From NCBI RefSeq assembly GCF_900129795.1, contig NZ_FQWW01000002.1:186001-250000 (forward strand): a stretch of 64,000 nucleotides of DNA, given 5' to 3'. Source of the DNA: Flavobacterium sp. CF108. Lineage in GTDB: Bacteria; Bacteroidota; Bacteroidia; Flavobacteriales; Flavobacteriaceae. Each line of letters opens with the position of its first letter. Positions within the stretch are counted from its first letter, which is position 1. The notes beneath the pieces are model-generated. The model had not been told where the DNA came from. It did no database searches and worked only from the letters and a program-made list of their open reading frames with translations. A program made the position numbers and the translations under genes. Of this stretch, positions 42,914-51,717 are shown piece by piece.

Positions 42914-44440
42914 ATGAGCACAACTAAAAAAATACAATCAGCGTTAATATCTGTTTTTTCGAAAGATGGATTAGAACCAATCGTTAGAAAATTACACGAA
43001 CAAAACGTAACACTTTACTCAACTGGAGGAACAGAAGATTTTATTAAAAACCTAGGAATTCCGGTAGTTCCTGTTGAAGACATTACTTCTTTCCCTGAAA
43101 TTCTTGGCGGAAGGGTAAAAACTTTACATCCGAAAATTTTTGGCGGAATTTTAAATCGTCAGGATAATGAAAGTGATGTGCAGCAAATGAAAGAATTTGA
43201 CATCCCTCAGATTGATTTAGTAATTGTTGATTTGTATCCTTTTGAAAAAACAGTTGCTTCTGGTGCAAGCGAACAAGATATTATTGAAAAAATTGACATT
43301 GGCGGAATTTCTTTAATCCGTGCCGGTGCAAAAAACTTCAAAGACACTGTAATTGTTGCTTCGGTTAACGAATACAGCTTACTTTTAGATTTAATTACAG
43401 AGCAAAATGGTGCTACAACTCTTGAAAACAGAAGATTGTTAGCGACTAAAGCGTTCCACGTTTCATCTCACTATGACGGTGCTATTTTTAACTATTTCAA
43501 TACAGATGAAACAATCTACAAAGAAAGTATTGATAACGGACAGGTTTTAAGATATGGAGAAAACCCACATCAAAAAGGATTTTTCTTTGGAGATTTTGAC
43601 GCTATGTTCAAAAAAGTTCACGGAAAAGAGTTATCTTACAACAACTTATTGGATGTTGATGCTGCAGTTAACTTAATTGCTGAATTTAAAACTGACGGAC
43701 CAACATTTGCTATTTTAAAACATAATAATGCTTGTGGTTTAGCGTCAAGAAAAACCATCAGCGAAGCTTATTTAGCAGCTTTGGCTTGTGATCCTACATC
43801 TGCTTTTGGAGGTGTTTTGATCTCAAATACTAAAATTGATTTAGCTACAGCACAGGAAATCAACAAATTATTCTGCGAAGTTGTAATTGCTCCAAATTAT
43901 GATGATGAAGCGATTACTGTTTTACAAGAAAAGAAAAACAGAATTATTTTAGTTCAAAATGAAGTTGAATTACCTTCAAGACAAGTTAGAACATGTCTTA
44001 ATGGTTTGTTAATTCAGGACAGAAATAATATTACAGATAATAAAGAGCATTTAAAAACCGTTACAATAACAGAACCTACTGCTCAGGAGATCGAAGATTT
44101 GATCTTTGCATCAAAAATTTGCAAGAATACAAAATCAAATACCATTGTTTTTGCAAAAAACGGAACATTAATTTCATCTGGTACAGGTCAGACTTCAAGA
44201 GTTGATGCTTTAGTTCAAGCAGTTGACAAAGCAAAAGCTTTTGGATTTGATTTAACTGGAGCTTCAATGGCAAGTGACGCATTTTTCCCATTTCCGGATT
44301 GTGTAGAATTAGCTAAAAAAGCAGGAATAACCGCAGTAATTCAGCCGGGAGGTTCGATAAAAGATGAATTAAGCATAAATTATTGCAATGAAAATAATCT
44401 TGCAATGGTATTTACAGGAACACGTCATTTTAAACATTAA
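42914..44440 (+). CDS. purH: Bifunctional AICAR transformylase/IMP cyclohydrolase
   Basis: The 508-residue enzyme does the last two steps of IMP synthesis. Residues 1-190 form the cyclohydrolase (FSKDGLEPIVRKL; YSTGGTEDFIKNLGIPV; GGRVKTLHPKI). The rest is the transformylase with LKHNNACGLASR and the C-terminal FPFPDCVELAKKAGITAVIQ then PGGS, ending NLAMVFTGTRHFKH. ATG 42914 is chosen over the TTG at 42887 because the promoter box overlaps the latter. mreB follows after 57 bp with its own box. Confidence 0.96.
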   Translation: MSTTKKIQSALISVFSKDGLEPIVRKLHEQNVTLYSTGGTEDFIKNLGIPVVPVEDITSFPEILGGRVKTLHPKIFGGILNRQDNESDVQQMKEFDIPQIDLVIVDLYPFEKTVASGASEQDIIEKIDIGGISLIRAGAKNFKDTVIVASVNEYSLLLDLITEQNGATTLENRRLLATKAFHVSSHYDGAIFNYFNTDETIYKESIDNGQVLRYGENPHQKGFFFGDFDAMFKKVHGKELSYNNLLDVDAAVNLIAEFKTDGPTFAILKHNNACGLASRKTISEAYLAALACDPTSAFGGVLISNTKIDLATAQEINKLFCEVVIAPNYDDEAITVLQEKKNRIILVQNEVELPSRQVRTCLNGLLIQDRNNITDNKEHLKTVTITEPTAQEIEDLIFASKICKNTKSNTIVFAKNGTLISSGTGQTSRVDALVQAVDKAKAFGFDLTGASMASDAFFPFPDCVELAKKAGITAVIQPGGSIKDELSINYCNENNLAMVFTGTRHFKH

Positions 44441-44446
44441 TTTGTT

Positions 44447-44454
44447 TAACTTTG
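44447..44454 (+). promoter_or_regulatory. mreB operon -7 promoter box
   Basis: TAACTTTG matches TAnnTTTG and lies 43 bp before the mreB ATG. Confidence 0.5.
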
Positions 44455-44497
44455 TTCGATAAATTATTTTATAACATTTTAAACCCCTAAAAAACTT

Positions 44498-45526
44498 ATG
44501 GGATTTTTTGATTTCATGACCGAGGATATTGCGATAGACCTTGGTACCGCAAACACTTTAATCATTCATAATGATAAAGTTGTTATTGATAGTCCGTCAA
44601 TCGTTGCACGTGATAGAATATCAGGCAAAATCATTGCTGTTGGTAAGGAAGCCAACATGATGCAAGGTAAAACGCATGAAAACATCAAGACCATAAGGCC
44701 TTTAAAAGATGGTGTAATTGCCGATTTTGATGCTTCGGAAAAAATGATCAACATGTTCATTAAAAGTATTCCTGCATTAAAAAAGAGAATGTTTACTCCT
44801 GCATTACGCATGGTAGTTTGTATTCCTTCTGGTATTACGGAGGTGGAGATGAGAGCGGTAAAAGAATCTTGTGAAAGAGTAAACGGAAAAGAAGTTTATT
44901 TGATTCACGAGCCAATGGCAGCCGCAATTGGTATTGGTATCGATATCATGCAGCCAAAAGGAAACATGATTGTTGATATTGGGGGTGGTACAACAGAAAT
45001 TGCCGTTATCGCATTAGGCGGAATTGTTTGCGACAAATCTGTAAAAATTGCAGGGGACGTTTTCACAAATGATATTGTTTATTACATGCGTACACAGCAT
45101 AACCTTTTCGTAGGAGAAAGTACTGCTGAAAAAATTAAAATTCAAATTGGAGCGGCTATCGAAGATTTAGACGGACCGCCAGAAGATATGTCAGTTCAGG
45201 GTAGAGACTTACTTACAGGGAAACCAAAACAAGTTGATGTTTCTTACCGTGAAATTGCAAAAGCATTAGATAAATCTATTCAGCGTATTGAGGATGCAGT
45301 AATGGAAACATTATCTCAAACTCCTCCTGAGTTAGCTGCCGATATTTACAATACTGGTATTTATTTAGCTGGTGGAGGATCTATGTTAAGAGGTCTTGAC
45401 AAACGTATTTCTCAAAAAACAGATTTACCAGTTTACATTGCCGAAGATCCGTTAAGAGCAGTTGTTCGCGGTACAGGAATGGCGCTTAAAAACATCGCAA
45501 AATTTAAAAGTATCTTAATCAAATAA
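44498..45526 (+). CDS. mreB: Rod shape-determining protein, actin homologue
   Basis: The 342-residue protein is a bacterial actin that organises lateral wall growth at the inner membrane. The nucleotide-binding motifs are IDLGTANTLI (phosphate 1), MIVDIGGGTTEIAVIALGG (phosphate 2) and GIYLAGGGSMLRGLD (adenosine). It starts the mreB-mreC-mreD-mrdA-rodA operon, with all genes in the same direction and short or overlapping junctions after mreC. Confidence 0.97.
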   Translation: MGFFDFMTEDIAIDLGTANTLIIHNDKVVIDSPSIVARDRISGKIIAVGKEANMMQGKTHENIKTIRPLKDGVIADFDASEKMINMFIKSIPALKKRMFTPALRMVVCIPSGITEVEMRAVKESCERVNGKEVYLIHEPMAAAIGIGIDIMQPKGNMIVDIGGGTTEIAVIALGGIVCDKSVKIAGDVFTNDIVYYMRTQHNLFVGESTAEKIKIQIGAAIEDLDGPPEDMSVQGRDLLTGKPKQVDVSYREIAKALDKSIQRIEDAVMETLSQTPPELAADIYNTGIYLAGGGSMLRGLDKRISQKTDLPVYIAEDPLRAVVRGTGMALKNIAKFKSILIK

Positions 45527-45638
45527 GATTCAAAAATAACAATCAATATACTTTTATTAGGGTCAAATTTCTAATATTTGACCTTAATAAAATTTGAAAC
45601 CTTAAAGCATATCCTGAAACAAAATAACCAGACACGAA

Positions 45639-46469
45639 ATGCAGCAAATTTTTAATTTCATTATAAGAAACAGTAATCGATTGCTGTTTTTGCTGCTTTT
45701 AGGTATTTCGTTGACTCTCACAATTCAATCGCATTCGTACCACAGAAGCAGAGTAATCAGTTCCGCAAATTTTTTGAGCGGAGGTGTTTATGAAAGAATC
45801 AATCATGTAAACGAATATTTGAATTTAAGAACCGAAAACGACGAACTTGTACTTGAAAACGCAAGGTTAAAAAGTCTTTTATTCAATAAAGAAGACACAA
45901 CAAAAGCACCATTACCAGATAGCATTAAAGGAGTAAAACCTGCAGATATTATCGTTTCAAAAGTAATTCACAACTCTTACAGCACACACGAAAACTTCAT
46001 TACACTTAACTCCGGAAATAAAGAAGGAGTTAAACAAGATATGGGTGTTATTAACAGCTTAGGAATTATTGGAGTTATCGACAACACTTCAACAAATTAC
46101 TCAACTGTAGTGAGCATTTTGAATATGAAATCACAGATAAATGCTAAACTAAAAAAGACAAATCACTTTGGTTCTTTAACCTGGGACGGAAAAAGTACTG
46201 GATTTGTACAACTGGAAGATGTTCCTAGATTAGCCTCAGTAAGAAAAGGAGATACTATTGTTACCGGAGGACAATCTGTAATTTTTCCGGAAGGAATCAA
46301 TATTGGTACTGTAGAAAATATATACAAAAAAGACAATTCAAGTTTTTATGTTATAAGAGTTAAACTTTTTAACGATATGACAAACTTAGGTCACGTATAC
46401 ATTATCAAGAGTAAGGACAGAGAAGAACTTATTAATCTAGAAAACAAAAGCAAGGAAAAAAATGAGTAG
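45639..46469 (+). CDS. mreC: Rod shape-determining protein MreC
   Basis: The 276-residue protein has one N-terminal membrane helix (about 12-27), a coiled coil (RTENDELVLENARLKSLL) and the MreC beta domain (SKVIHNSYSTHENFITLNSG; GIIGVIDNTSTNYSTVVSIL; VTGGQSVIFPEGINIG). It connects MreB with PBP2 and RodA from the periplasmic side. Its end overlaps mreD by 8 bp. Confidence 0.93.
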   Translation: MQQIFNFIIRNSNRLLFLLLLGISLTLTIQSHSYHRSRVISSANFLSGGVYERINHVNEYLNLRTENDELVLENARLKSLLFNKEDTTKAPLPDSIKGVKPADIIVSKVIHNSYSTHENFITLNSGNKEGVKQDMGVINSLGIIGVIDNTSTNYSTVVSILNMKSQINAKLKKTNHFGSLTWDGKSTGFVQLEDVPRLASVRKGDTIVTGGQSVIFPEGINIGTVENIYKKDNSSFYVIRVKLFNDMTNLGHVYIIKSKDREELINLENKSKEKNE

Positions 46470-46968
46470 CGCTTTGTTAGTAAATATTTTTCGATTTATT
46501 ATGTTGCTGGCAATTCAGATTGTTATTTTTAACAACATGAATTTTCTAGGATACATAAGTCCTTTTCCATATATCCTGTACATTATTTTATATCCGGTAA
46601 ACAGTAACAGAGCGGGATTAATTATTTCCAGCTTTTTATTAGGATTAGTAATGGATATGTTTTGTAATTCTGGTGGAATTCACGCTACAGCTTGTGTGAT
46701 TCTTGCTTACTATCGACCGTATATTTTTAAGTTTTCGTTCGGATTAAGTTACGAATATCAAACTATTAAACTGAATGAATCTTTAACACCAGAACGGTTT
46801 TCATTTATATTAGTTTCTGTTTTATTACATCATATTGTACTATTTACATTAGAAGCTTTTCAGTTTAAGTTCATATTCGACATTTTACTACGAACACTAT
46901 TTAGTTCTATTTTTACAATAATCACTTCAATTATAATAATTTATATTATTAAGCCCAATAAACGATGA
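46462..46968 (+). CDS. mreD: Rod shape-determining protein MreD
   Basis: The 168-residue protein is almost all membrane helices (about five), with no extra domain. Identification rests on size, helix pattern (PFPYILYIILYPVNSNR; LLGLVMDMFCNSGGIHATAC) and its place between mreC and mrdA. The 8-bp overlap with mreC and the ATGA overlap with mrdA indicate translational coupling. Confidence 0.85.
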   Translation: MSSALLVNIFRFIMLLAIQIVIFNNMNFLGYISPFPYILYIILYPVNSNRAGLIISSFLLGLVMDMFCNSGGIHATACVILAYYRPYIFKFSFGLSYEYQTIKLNESLTPERFSFILVSVLLHHIVLFTLEAFQFKFIFDILLRTLFSSIFTIITSIIIIYIIKPNKR

Positions 46969-48932
46969 GAAAAGTTCTGCTGCCCTCTTTAATTATTATT
47001 GCAGCATCTTTGCTAGTGATTCGGATATTTTATCTGCAAATTGTTGATGATTCATTCAAATTGAAATCAGAAAATAATGCGATTAAGAAAGTCTATGACT
47101 ATCCGGAACGCGGCTATATTTATGACAGAAATGGTAAGTTATTAGTTGCCAATCAGGCTTCATATGATATCATGGTAATCCCAAGAGATATCAAAGAAAA
47201 CCTTAATGTGAATGAATTCTGTGCACTTTTAAACATTACACGAGAAGATTACGAAAAAAGAATTGCAAAGGCCAGAGTTTACAGCCCAAGGCTTCCATCT
47301 GTATTTTTATCTCAGTTAAATAAAACCGAATTTGCTGCCTTTCAGGAGAAAATCAGAAAGTATGAAGGTTTCTATTTTCAAAAGCGTTCTCTTCGTGACT
47401 ACGAAGTAGATTATGGCGCTAACATTTTTGGTTTCATTACTCAGGTAAACGAGAACTTAATTAAAAAGAATCCATATTACAACAGTGGTGATTTAATTGG
47501 AAAACAGGGTGTAGAAGAAAGTTACGAAGATATTTTGCGCGGAATTAAAGGTGTAAAATATATTCAAAAGGATAAATATAACCGAGAAATTGGTGCCTAC
47601 AAAGAAGGAAAATACGACACTATTGCCGTTGCCGGAGAAGACATCAATTTAAGTATTGATGCTGAACTTCAAAAGTACGGTGAAGAATTAATGATTAATA
47701 AACGAGGCGGAATTGTTGCTATTGAACCAAAATCTGGTGAAATATTAGCACTAGTTACTGCTCCTTCTTATGATCCAGGTATTTTGGTTGGAAGACAAAG
47801 ATCTAAAAACTACACGCTGTTATATCATGATTCTATCGCAAAACCTTTATATGACCGCGGCCTTTTAGCAGAGTATCCTCCGGGTTCTCCGTTTAAAATT
47901 CTAACCGGTTTAGTGGCGCTTCAAGAAGGTGTTATCAACGAGCAGACTACTTTTATGTGTTATCATGGATTTAGTTATGGAGGTGGTCGTTTTATGAAAT
48001 GCCACGGTTTTGGACCTCATCAATTGCATAATGGAATTTACAATTCCTGCAACACTTACTTTGGACAGGCTTATATGTTAACGATTAACAAATACTCAGA
48101 TCCGGGCAAAGCTGTTGATGTTTGGAGCAGTCACGTAAAAAGTTTTGGTTTAGGACAATTTATGGGATATGATTTACCAACGGGTAAAAAAGGTAATATT
48201 CCAACATCAAAAACATATAAAAGAATTTATCCTAACGGCGGCTGGCGAAGCTCAACCATTGTATCAAACGCTATTGGTCAGGGAGAGGTTTTAATGACCC
48301 CTATTCAGTTAGCAAATATGATGGCAACAGTTGCGAATCAGGGATATTATTATACGCCTCACATCATTAAAAAAATTGAGGGCAAGAAAATTGATCCTAA
48401 ATTTACAGAAAGGCATACGACAACTATTGATCAAAAATATTTCCCACCAGTTATTAGCGGGTTATTTGATGTTTACAACAAAGGTACTGCTTACGCTCTT
48501 AGAGTAAACGGAATTGATATTTGCGGAAAAACAGGAACAGCTGAGAATTATGCCAAAATAAACGGCAAAAGAGAAAAGCTTAAAGATCACTCTATATTTG
48601 TGGCTTTTGCACCAAAAGACAATCCGAAAATTGCAATTGCAGTTATGATTGAAAATGGAGGTTTTGGAGCAACTGTTGCGGGGCCGATTGCCAGTTTAAT
48701 GATTGAAAAATATTTAAGAAAGAAAATCACAAGAACTGATTTGGAGGTTCGTGTTTTAAACAAAAGTTTAGCCGCGGAATATGCTAAATTAGGCGGAATG
48801 AACGAAGCAAGCGCAATCGAATCGACACCAAAAGATTCTGTTTTAAAAGCTAAGATTGTAGTTCCTAAAACGGTAACTGCTCCAAAAACAGAAATTAAAA
48901 AAACAACAATAGACACTACTAAAGAAAATTAA
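46965..48932 (+). CDS. mrdA: Penicillin-binding protein 2 (class B transpeptidase)
   Basis: The 655-residue protein has an N-terminal membrane anchor, a PBP dimer domain of about 50-215 and a transpeptidase domain. The active-site motifs are SPFK (Ser308, Lys311), SCN (361-363) and KTG (522-524). It crosslinks new glycan strands made by RodA during cell elongation. The Lys/Thr-rich tail after about 620 is variable in the family. Its start overlaps mreD (ATGA). Confidence 0.95.
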   Translation: MRKVLLPSLIIIAASLLVIRIFYLQIVDDSFKLKSENNAIKKVYDYPERGYIYDRNGKLLVANQASYDIMVIPRDIKENLNVNEFCALLNITREDYEKRIAKARVYSPRLPSVFLSQLNKTEFAAFQEKIRKYEGFYFQKRSLRDYEVDYGANIFGFITQVNENLIKKNPYYNSGDLIGKQGVEESYEDILRGIKGVKYIQKDKYNREIGAYKEGKYDTIAVAGEDINLSIDAELQKYGEELMINKRGGIVAIEPKSGEILALVTAPSYDPGILVGRQRSKNYTLLYHDSIAKPLYDRGLLAEYPPGSPFKILTGLVALQEGVINEQTTFMCYHGFSYGGGRFMKCHGFGPHQLHNGIYNSCNTYFGQAYMLTINKYSDPGKAVDVWSSHVKSFGLGQFMGYDLPTGKKGNIPTSKTYKRIYPNGGWRSSTIVSNAIGQGEVLMTPIQLANMMATVANQGYYYTPHIIKKIEGKKIDPKFTERHTTTIDQKYFPPVISGLFDVYNKGTAYALRVNGIDICGKTGTAENYAKINGKREKLKDHSIFVAFAPKDNPKIAIAVMIENGGFGATVAGPIASLMIEKYLRKKITRTDLEVRVLNKSLAAEYAKLGGMNEASAIESTPKDSVLKAKIVVPKTVTAPKTEIKKTTIDTTKEN

Positions 48933-48943
48933 GATTATTTCAA

Positions 48944-50179
48944 ATGAAAAATCAAAGTGTAAAAAATAACATTGACTGGATAAGTGTCTTTATCTACATT
49001 GCGCTGGTAACATTGGGGTGGCTGAATATTTATTCCTCCTCATTATTATCAACCGATGGGACGTATCAAAAACAATTAATTTTTATTGGATGTACAATTC
49101 CACTAATTTTTGTTGTGCTTTTTGTTGATGGAAAATTTTACGAAAAATACGCTAGTATTATTTTTGGTGTGGCATTATTGTCTTTGGCCGGATTGTTTCT
49201 CTTTGGAAAAACAATTGCCGGTCAGCGATGCTGGTATGCTATAGGAAGTTTTACGCTTCAGCCGTCAGAGTTTGCAAAAGCTGCTACATCATTGGCATTA
49301 GCCAAATATTTAAGTGATACACAAATTAACCTTAAAGAAACAAACAGGCAGTTTCAGGCTTTAGCAATTGTATTTCTGCCGGTATTACTTATTTTACCAC
49401 AGCCCGATCCGGGAAGCGCTTTAATTTACAGCGTTTTTATTTTGGTTTTATTTAGAGAAGGATTGCCGTCTTGGTACGTTTGGACTGGTTTCATCACCAT
49501 TCTGTTATTTGTATTAACACTTATTCTAGAACCTTATGTTGTTATTTTAATAGCACTGGGTGTTCTGATCATTATACATTTTAAGGGAAGAGCTGTTGAT
49601 AGAAATCTTCTTTTAAGTGCTATTTTATTGGCGCTTATCTCTGGATTTGTTCTTTCTGTTGATTATGTATTCGACAATGTATTTAAACAGCACCATAGAG
49701 ATCGTTTTAATATTCTTTTAGGAAAAAGCGTTGACATGAAAGGTATTGGTTATAATACTAATCAATCTGAAATTGCTATTGGATCCGGAGGATGGTTTGG
49801 AAAAGGCTTTTTAGAAGGAACGCAAACCAAAGGAGGATTCGTTCCTGAACAGCATACCGATTACATTTTTACAACTGTTGGTGAAGAATGGGGATTTACG
49901 GGTTCTCTAGTTGTGATTTTACTTTTTACGGGTTTATTCCTGAGAGTAATTTATTTGGCAGAAAGGCAAAAGACTAAATTCAGCCGGGTTTATGGTTATT
50001 GCGTCGCCGGAATTTTATTTATACACTTCTTTGTAAATATTGCCATGGTTATTGGTGTTTTCCCAACAATTGGGGTTCCTCTGCCCTTCTTTTCTTATGG
50101 TGGTTCGGGACTTTGGGGATTCACTATCTTATTGTTCATCTTCTTAAAAATGGATGCTAATAAGGTTAATGAATGGTAG
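48944..50179 (+). CDS. rodA: Rod shape-determining SEDS glycosyltransferase RodA
   Basis: The 411-residue protein has about ten membrane helices and SEDS family motifs (GQRCWYAIGSFTLQPSEFAK; PQPDPGSALIY; PFFSYGGSGLWGF near the end). It polymerises peptidoglycan with PBP2. It is the last gene of the operon, 11 bp after mrdA. Confidence 0.95.
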   Translation: MKNQSVKNNIDWISVFIYIALVTLGWLNIYSSSLLSTDGTYQKQLIFIGCTIPLIFVVLFVDGKFYEKYASIIFGVALLSLAGLFLFGKTIAGQRCWYAIGSFTLQPSEFAKAATSLALAKYLSDTQINLKETNRQFQALAIVFLPVLLILPQPDPGSALIYSVFILVLFREGLPSWYVWTGFITILLFVLTLILEPYVVILIALGVLIIIHFKGRAVDRNLLLSAILLALISGFVLSVDYVFDNVFKQHHRDRFNILLGKSVDMKGIGYNTNQSEIAIGSGGWFGKGFLEGTQTKGGFVPEQHTDYIFTTVGEEWGFTGSLVVILLFTGLFLRVIYLAERQKTKFSRVYGYCVAGILFIHFFVNIAMVIGVFPTIGVPLPFFSYGGSGLWGFTILLFIFLKMDANKVNEW

Positions 50180-50516
50180 GATTTAATAATTGTGAATTGT
50201 GAATTGTGAATTCTATTACAATTTAATTTTTAGAAGTTTTCTTCTGCACCAGATAGCAAACAATTTTAATCAAAAGCTGTAGCAACTGAAATTTCATTCT
50301 GTAAACATAGCCCACGGTTTCAACCGTGGGAAACGAATGGATTGAATACAAATCACAATTACATATATTGCGTCCCACGGTTGAAACCGTGAGCTATATT
50401 TAAAATGCAATAATATTATTCAACCGATGATATTTAAATCGAATCATATCTAAATAATCAGAAAATAAAAAAGTCCGAAGTTTTTAAGCTTCGGACTTTT
50501 TTATTTTCTGTTGAAA
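50180..50516. repeat. Post-rodA repeat region: heptads and long palindromes
   Basis: Three perfect ATTGTGA heptads lie at 50189-50209. Two palindromic units with CCCACGGTTTCAACCGTGGG-type stems (50309-50330 and 50371-50395) are inverted copies of each other. No gene is seen in this 337-bp stretch apart from the terminator at its right end. Confidence 0.75.
50468..50501. terminator. Bidirectional terminator between rodA and DedA genes
   Basis: AAAAAGTCCGAAG (50468-50480) pairs with CTTCGGACTTTTT (50489-50501) around an 8-nt loop, with A and T runs on both sides. Confidence 0.85.
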
Positions 50517-51197
50517 TTATATTTTTTCAGTTGGCCTTTTCTTTAAAAGTTTAAGTAAAACCGGGAATGTAGATATCAGAACAATTATAATGATAATGTA
50601 TTCAATATGTTCTTTTAAATCAATCCCTTGTTTTAGAAATACACCGTACAAATAATGTCCGGCAAAGATCAAAATGAATGACCACAAGAAAGAACTTAAA
50701 ATGTTATAGAACATGAATTTCTTTTTATCCATAGAAACTATTCCGGCAATAATTGGCGCGAAAGTTCTGAATATTGGAAGGAAACGTGCGTAAATAATTG
50801 CTTTTCCACCGTATTTTTCAAAGAAATCTTTTGATTGCAAAAGGTATTTTTTCTTAAACCAAAATGTATCTTCTTTTTTAAATAAATAATAACCGCTTTT
50901 TGCTCCAAACCAATAACCAGTCATATTTCCAAAAACTCCCATAATTGCTACGGCAGTAGAAAGTAAAAATACATTGATAAAATCTCCAGGAATATAAACA
51001 ACATTTTGAATTAAGTCTCGGCTATAAATTCCAGCTAGAAAAAGCAAACTATCTCCTGGAAGAAAGAAACCTGCAAAAAGTCCTGTTTCGGCAAAAACAA
51101 TAAACAGAACAATAAACAACCCAATCTCAAAACCTCCGATACTTAAAGTTATATAGAATTCAGGGTTTAGTAACTGGGTCCACTCAAAATTATTCAT
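50517..51197 (-). CDS. DedA/VTT-family membrane protein
   Basis: ATG 51197 is preferred to the longer start at 51239; it gives a 226-residue protein. It has several membrane helices and the family pattern: FAETGLFAGFFLPGDSLLFL, FGNMTGYWFGAKSGYYLF and FARFLPIFRTFAPIIAGIV-like (YARFLPIFRTFAPIIAGI). Relatives affect undecaprenyl-phosphate flipping and membrane homeostasis. It is the only gene between two terminators. Confidence 0.88.
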   Translation of the reverse strand: MNNFEWTQLLNPEFYITLSIGGFEIGLFIVLFIVFAETGLFAGFFLPGDSLLFLAGIYSRDLIQNVVYIPGDFINVFLLSTAVAIMGVFGNMTGYWFGAKSGYYLFKKEDTFWFKKKYLLQSKDFFEKYGGKAIIYARFLPIFRTFAPIIAGIVSMDKKKFMFYNILSSFLWSFILIFAGHYLYGVFLKQGIDLKEHIEYIIIIIVLISTFPVLLKLLKKRPTEKI

Positions 51198-51295
51198 AAA
51201 ACGAATTTGGTTATACTTATAAGTTTGTGAAATTAACAATTATTTACCTTAACCACAATTAAAAGCCATATTTTAAAGATAAATTAACTATATAA

Positions 51296-51324
51296 AAAAG
51301 CCCGAAGATTAACTCGGGCTTTTA
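51296..51324 (-). terminator. Terminator of the metal operon
   Basis: AAGCCCGA pairs with TCGGGCTT on the minus strand just past the HMA gene stop and runs into T. Confidence 0.8.
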
Positions 51325-51327
51325 AAA

Positions 51328-51672
51328 TTATTTTTCTCTCTCATACTTACAGCAAGAATGAAGATTTTCATAATCGGCATCGGTGGCTTTTACTTCTTTA
51401 GTATCATGCCCCACTTTTGCAATTGCAGCATTCAAATCCTGTGGGGAAGATTTTTCTTCGTTTAAAATCACAGTAAGCTGATGTGTGCTAATATCCCAAG
51501 AAGCAGTTTTTACACCCGGAACTCCAAATGCAGCTTTTTCAATACGTTTTTTACATTGTTCGCAGTTTCCGTTAACTTCGACAGTATATTTTAAATTTTT
51601 ATTTTTTTTAGTTTGAGCCTGAGCCGAAAATCCTAAAAAAGTTATCATTGCTATTAAAATCAAATTTTTCAT
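51328..51672 (-). CDS. Exported heavy-metal-associated (HMA) domain protein
   Basis: The 114-residue protein has a signal peptide (to about residue 19) and one HMA domain with a metal-binding CEQC at 37-40. HSCC (105-108) near the C-terminus could add ligands. It resembles secreted or outer-membrane-side CopZ/mercury-type carriers. It is the last gene of the minus-strand unit HYC_CC_PP protein, TonB receptor, HMA protein, so it probably takes metal from the receptor. Copper is likely, not proven. Confidence 0.85.
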   Translation of the reverse strand: MKNLILIAMITFLGFSAQAQTKKNKNLKYTVEVNGNCEQCKKRIEKAAFGVPGVKTASWDISTHQLTVILNEEKSSPQDLNAAIAKVGHDTKEVKATDADYENLHSCCKYEREK

Positions 51673-51717
51673 TGTCTATTATTTAGTGTTATAAATTTAT
51701 TATTGATATTGATATAT

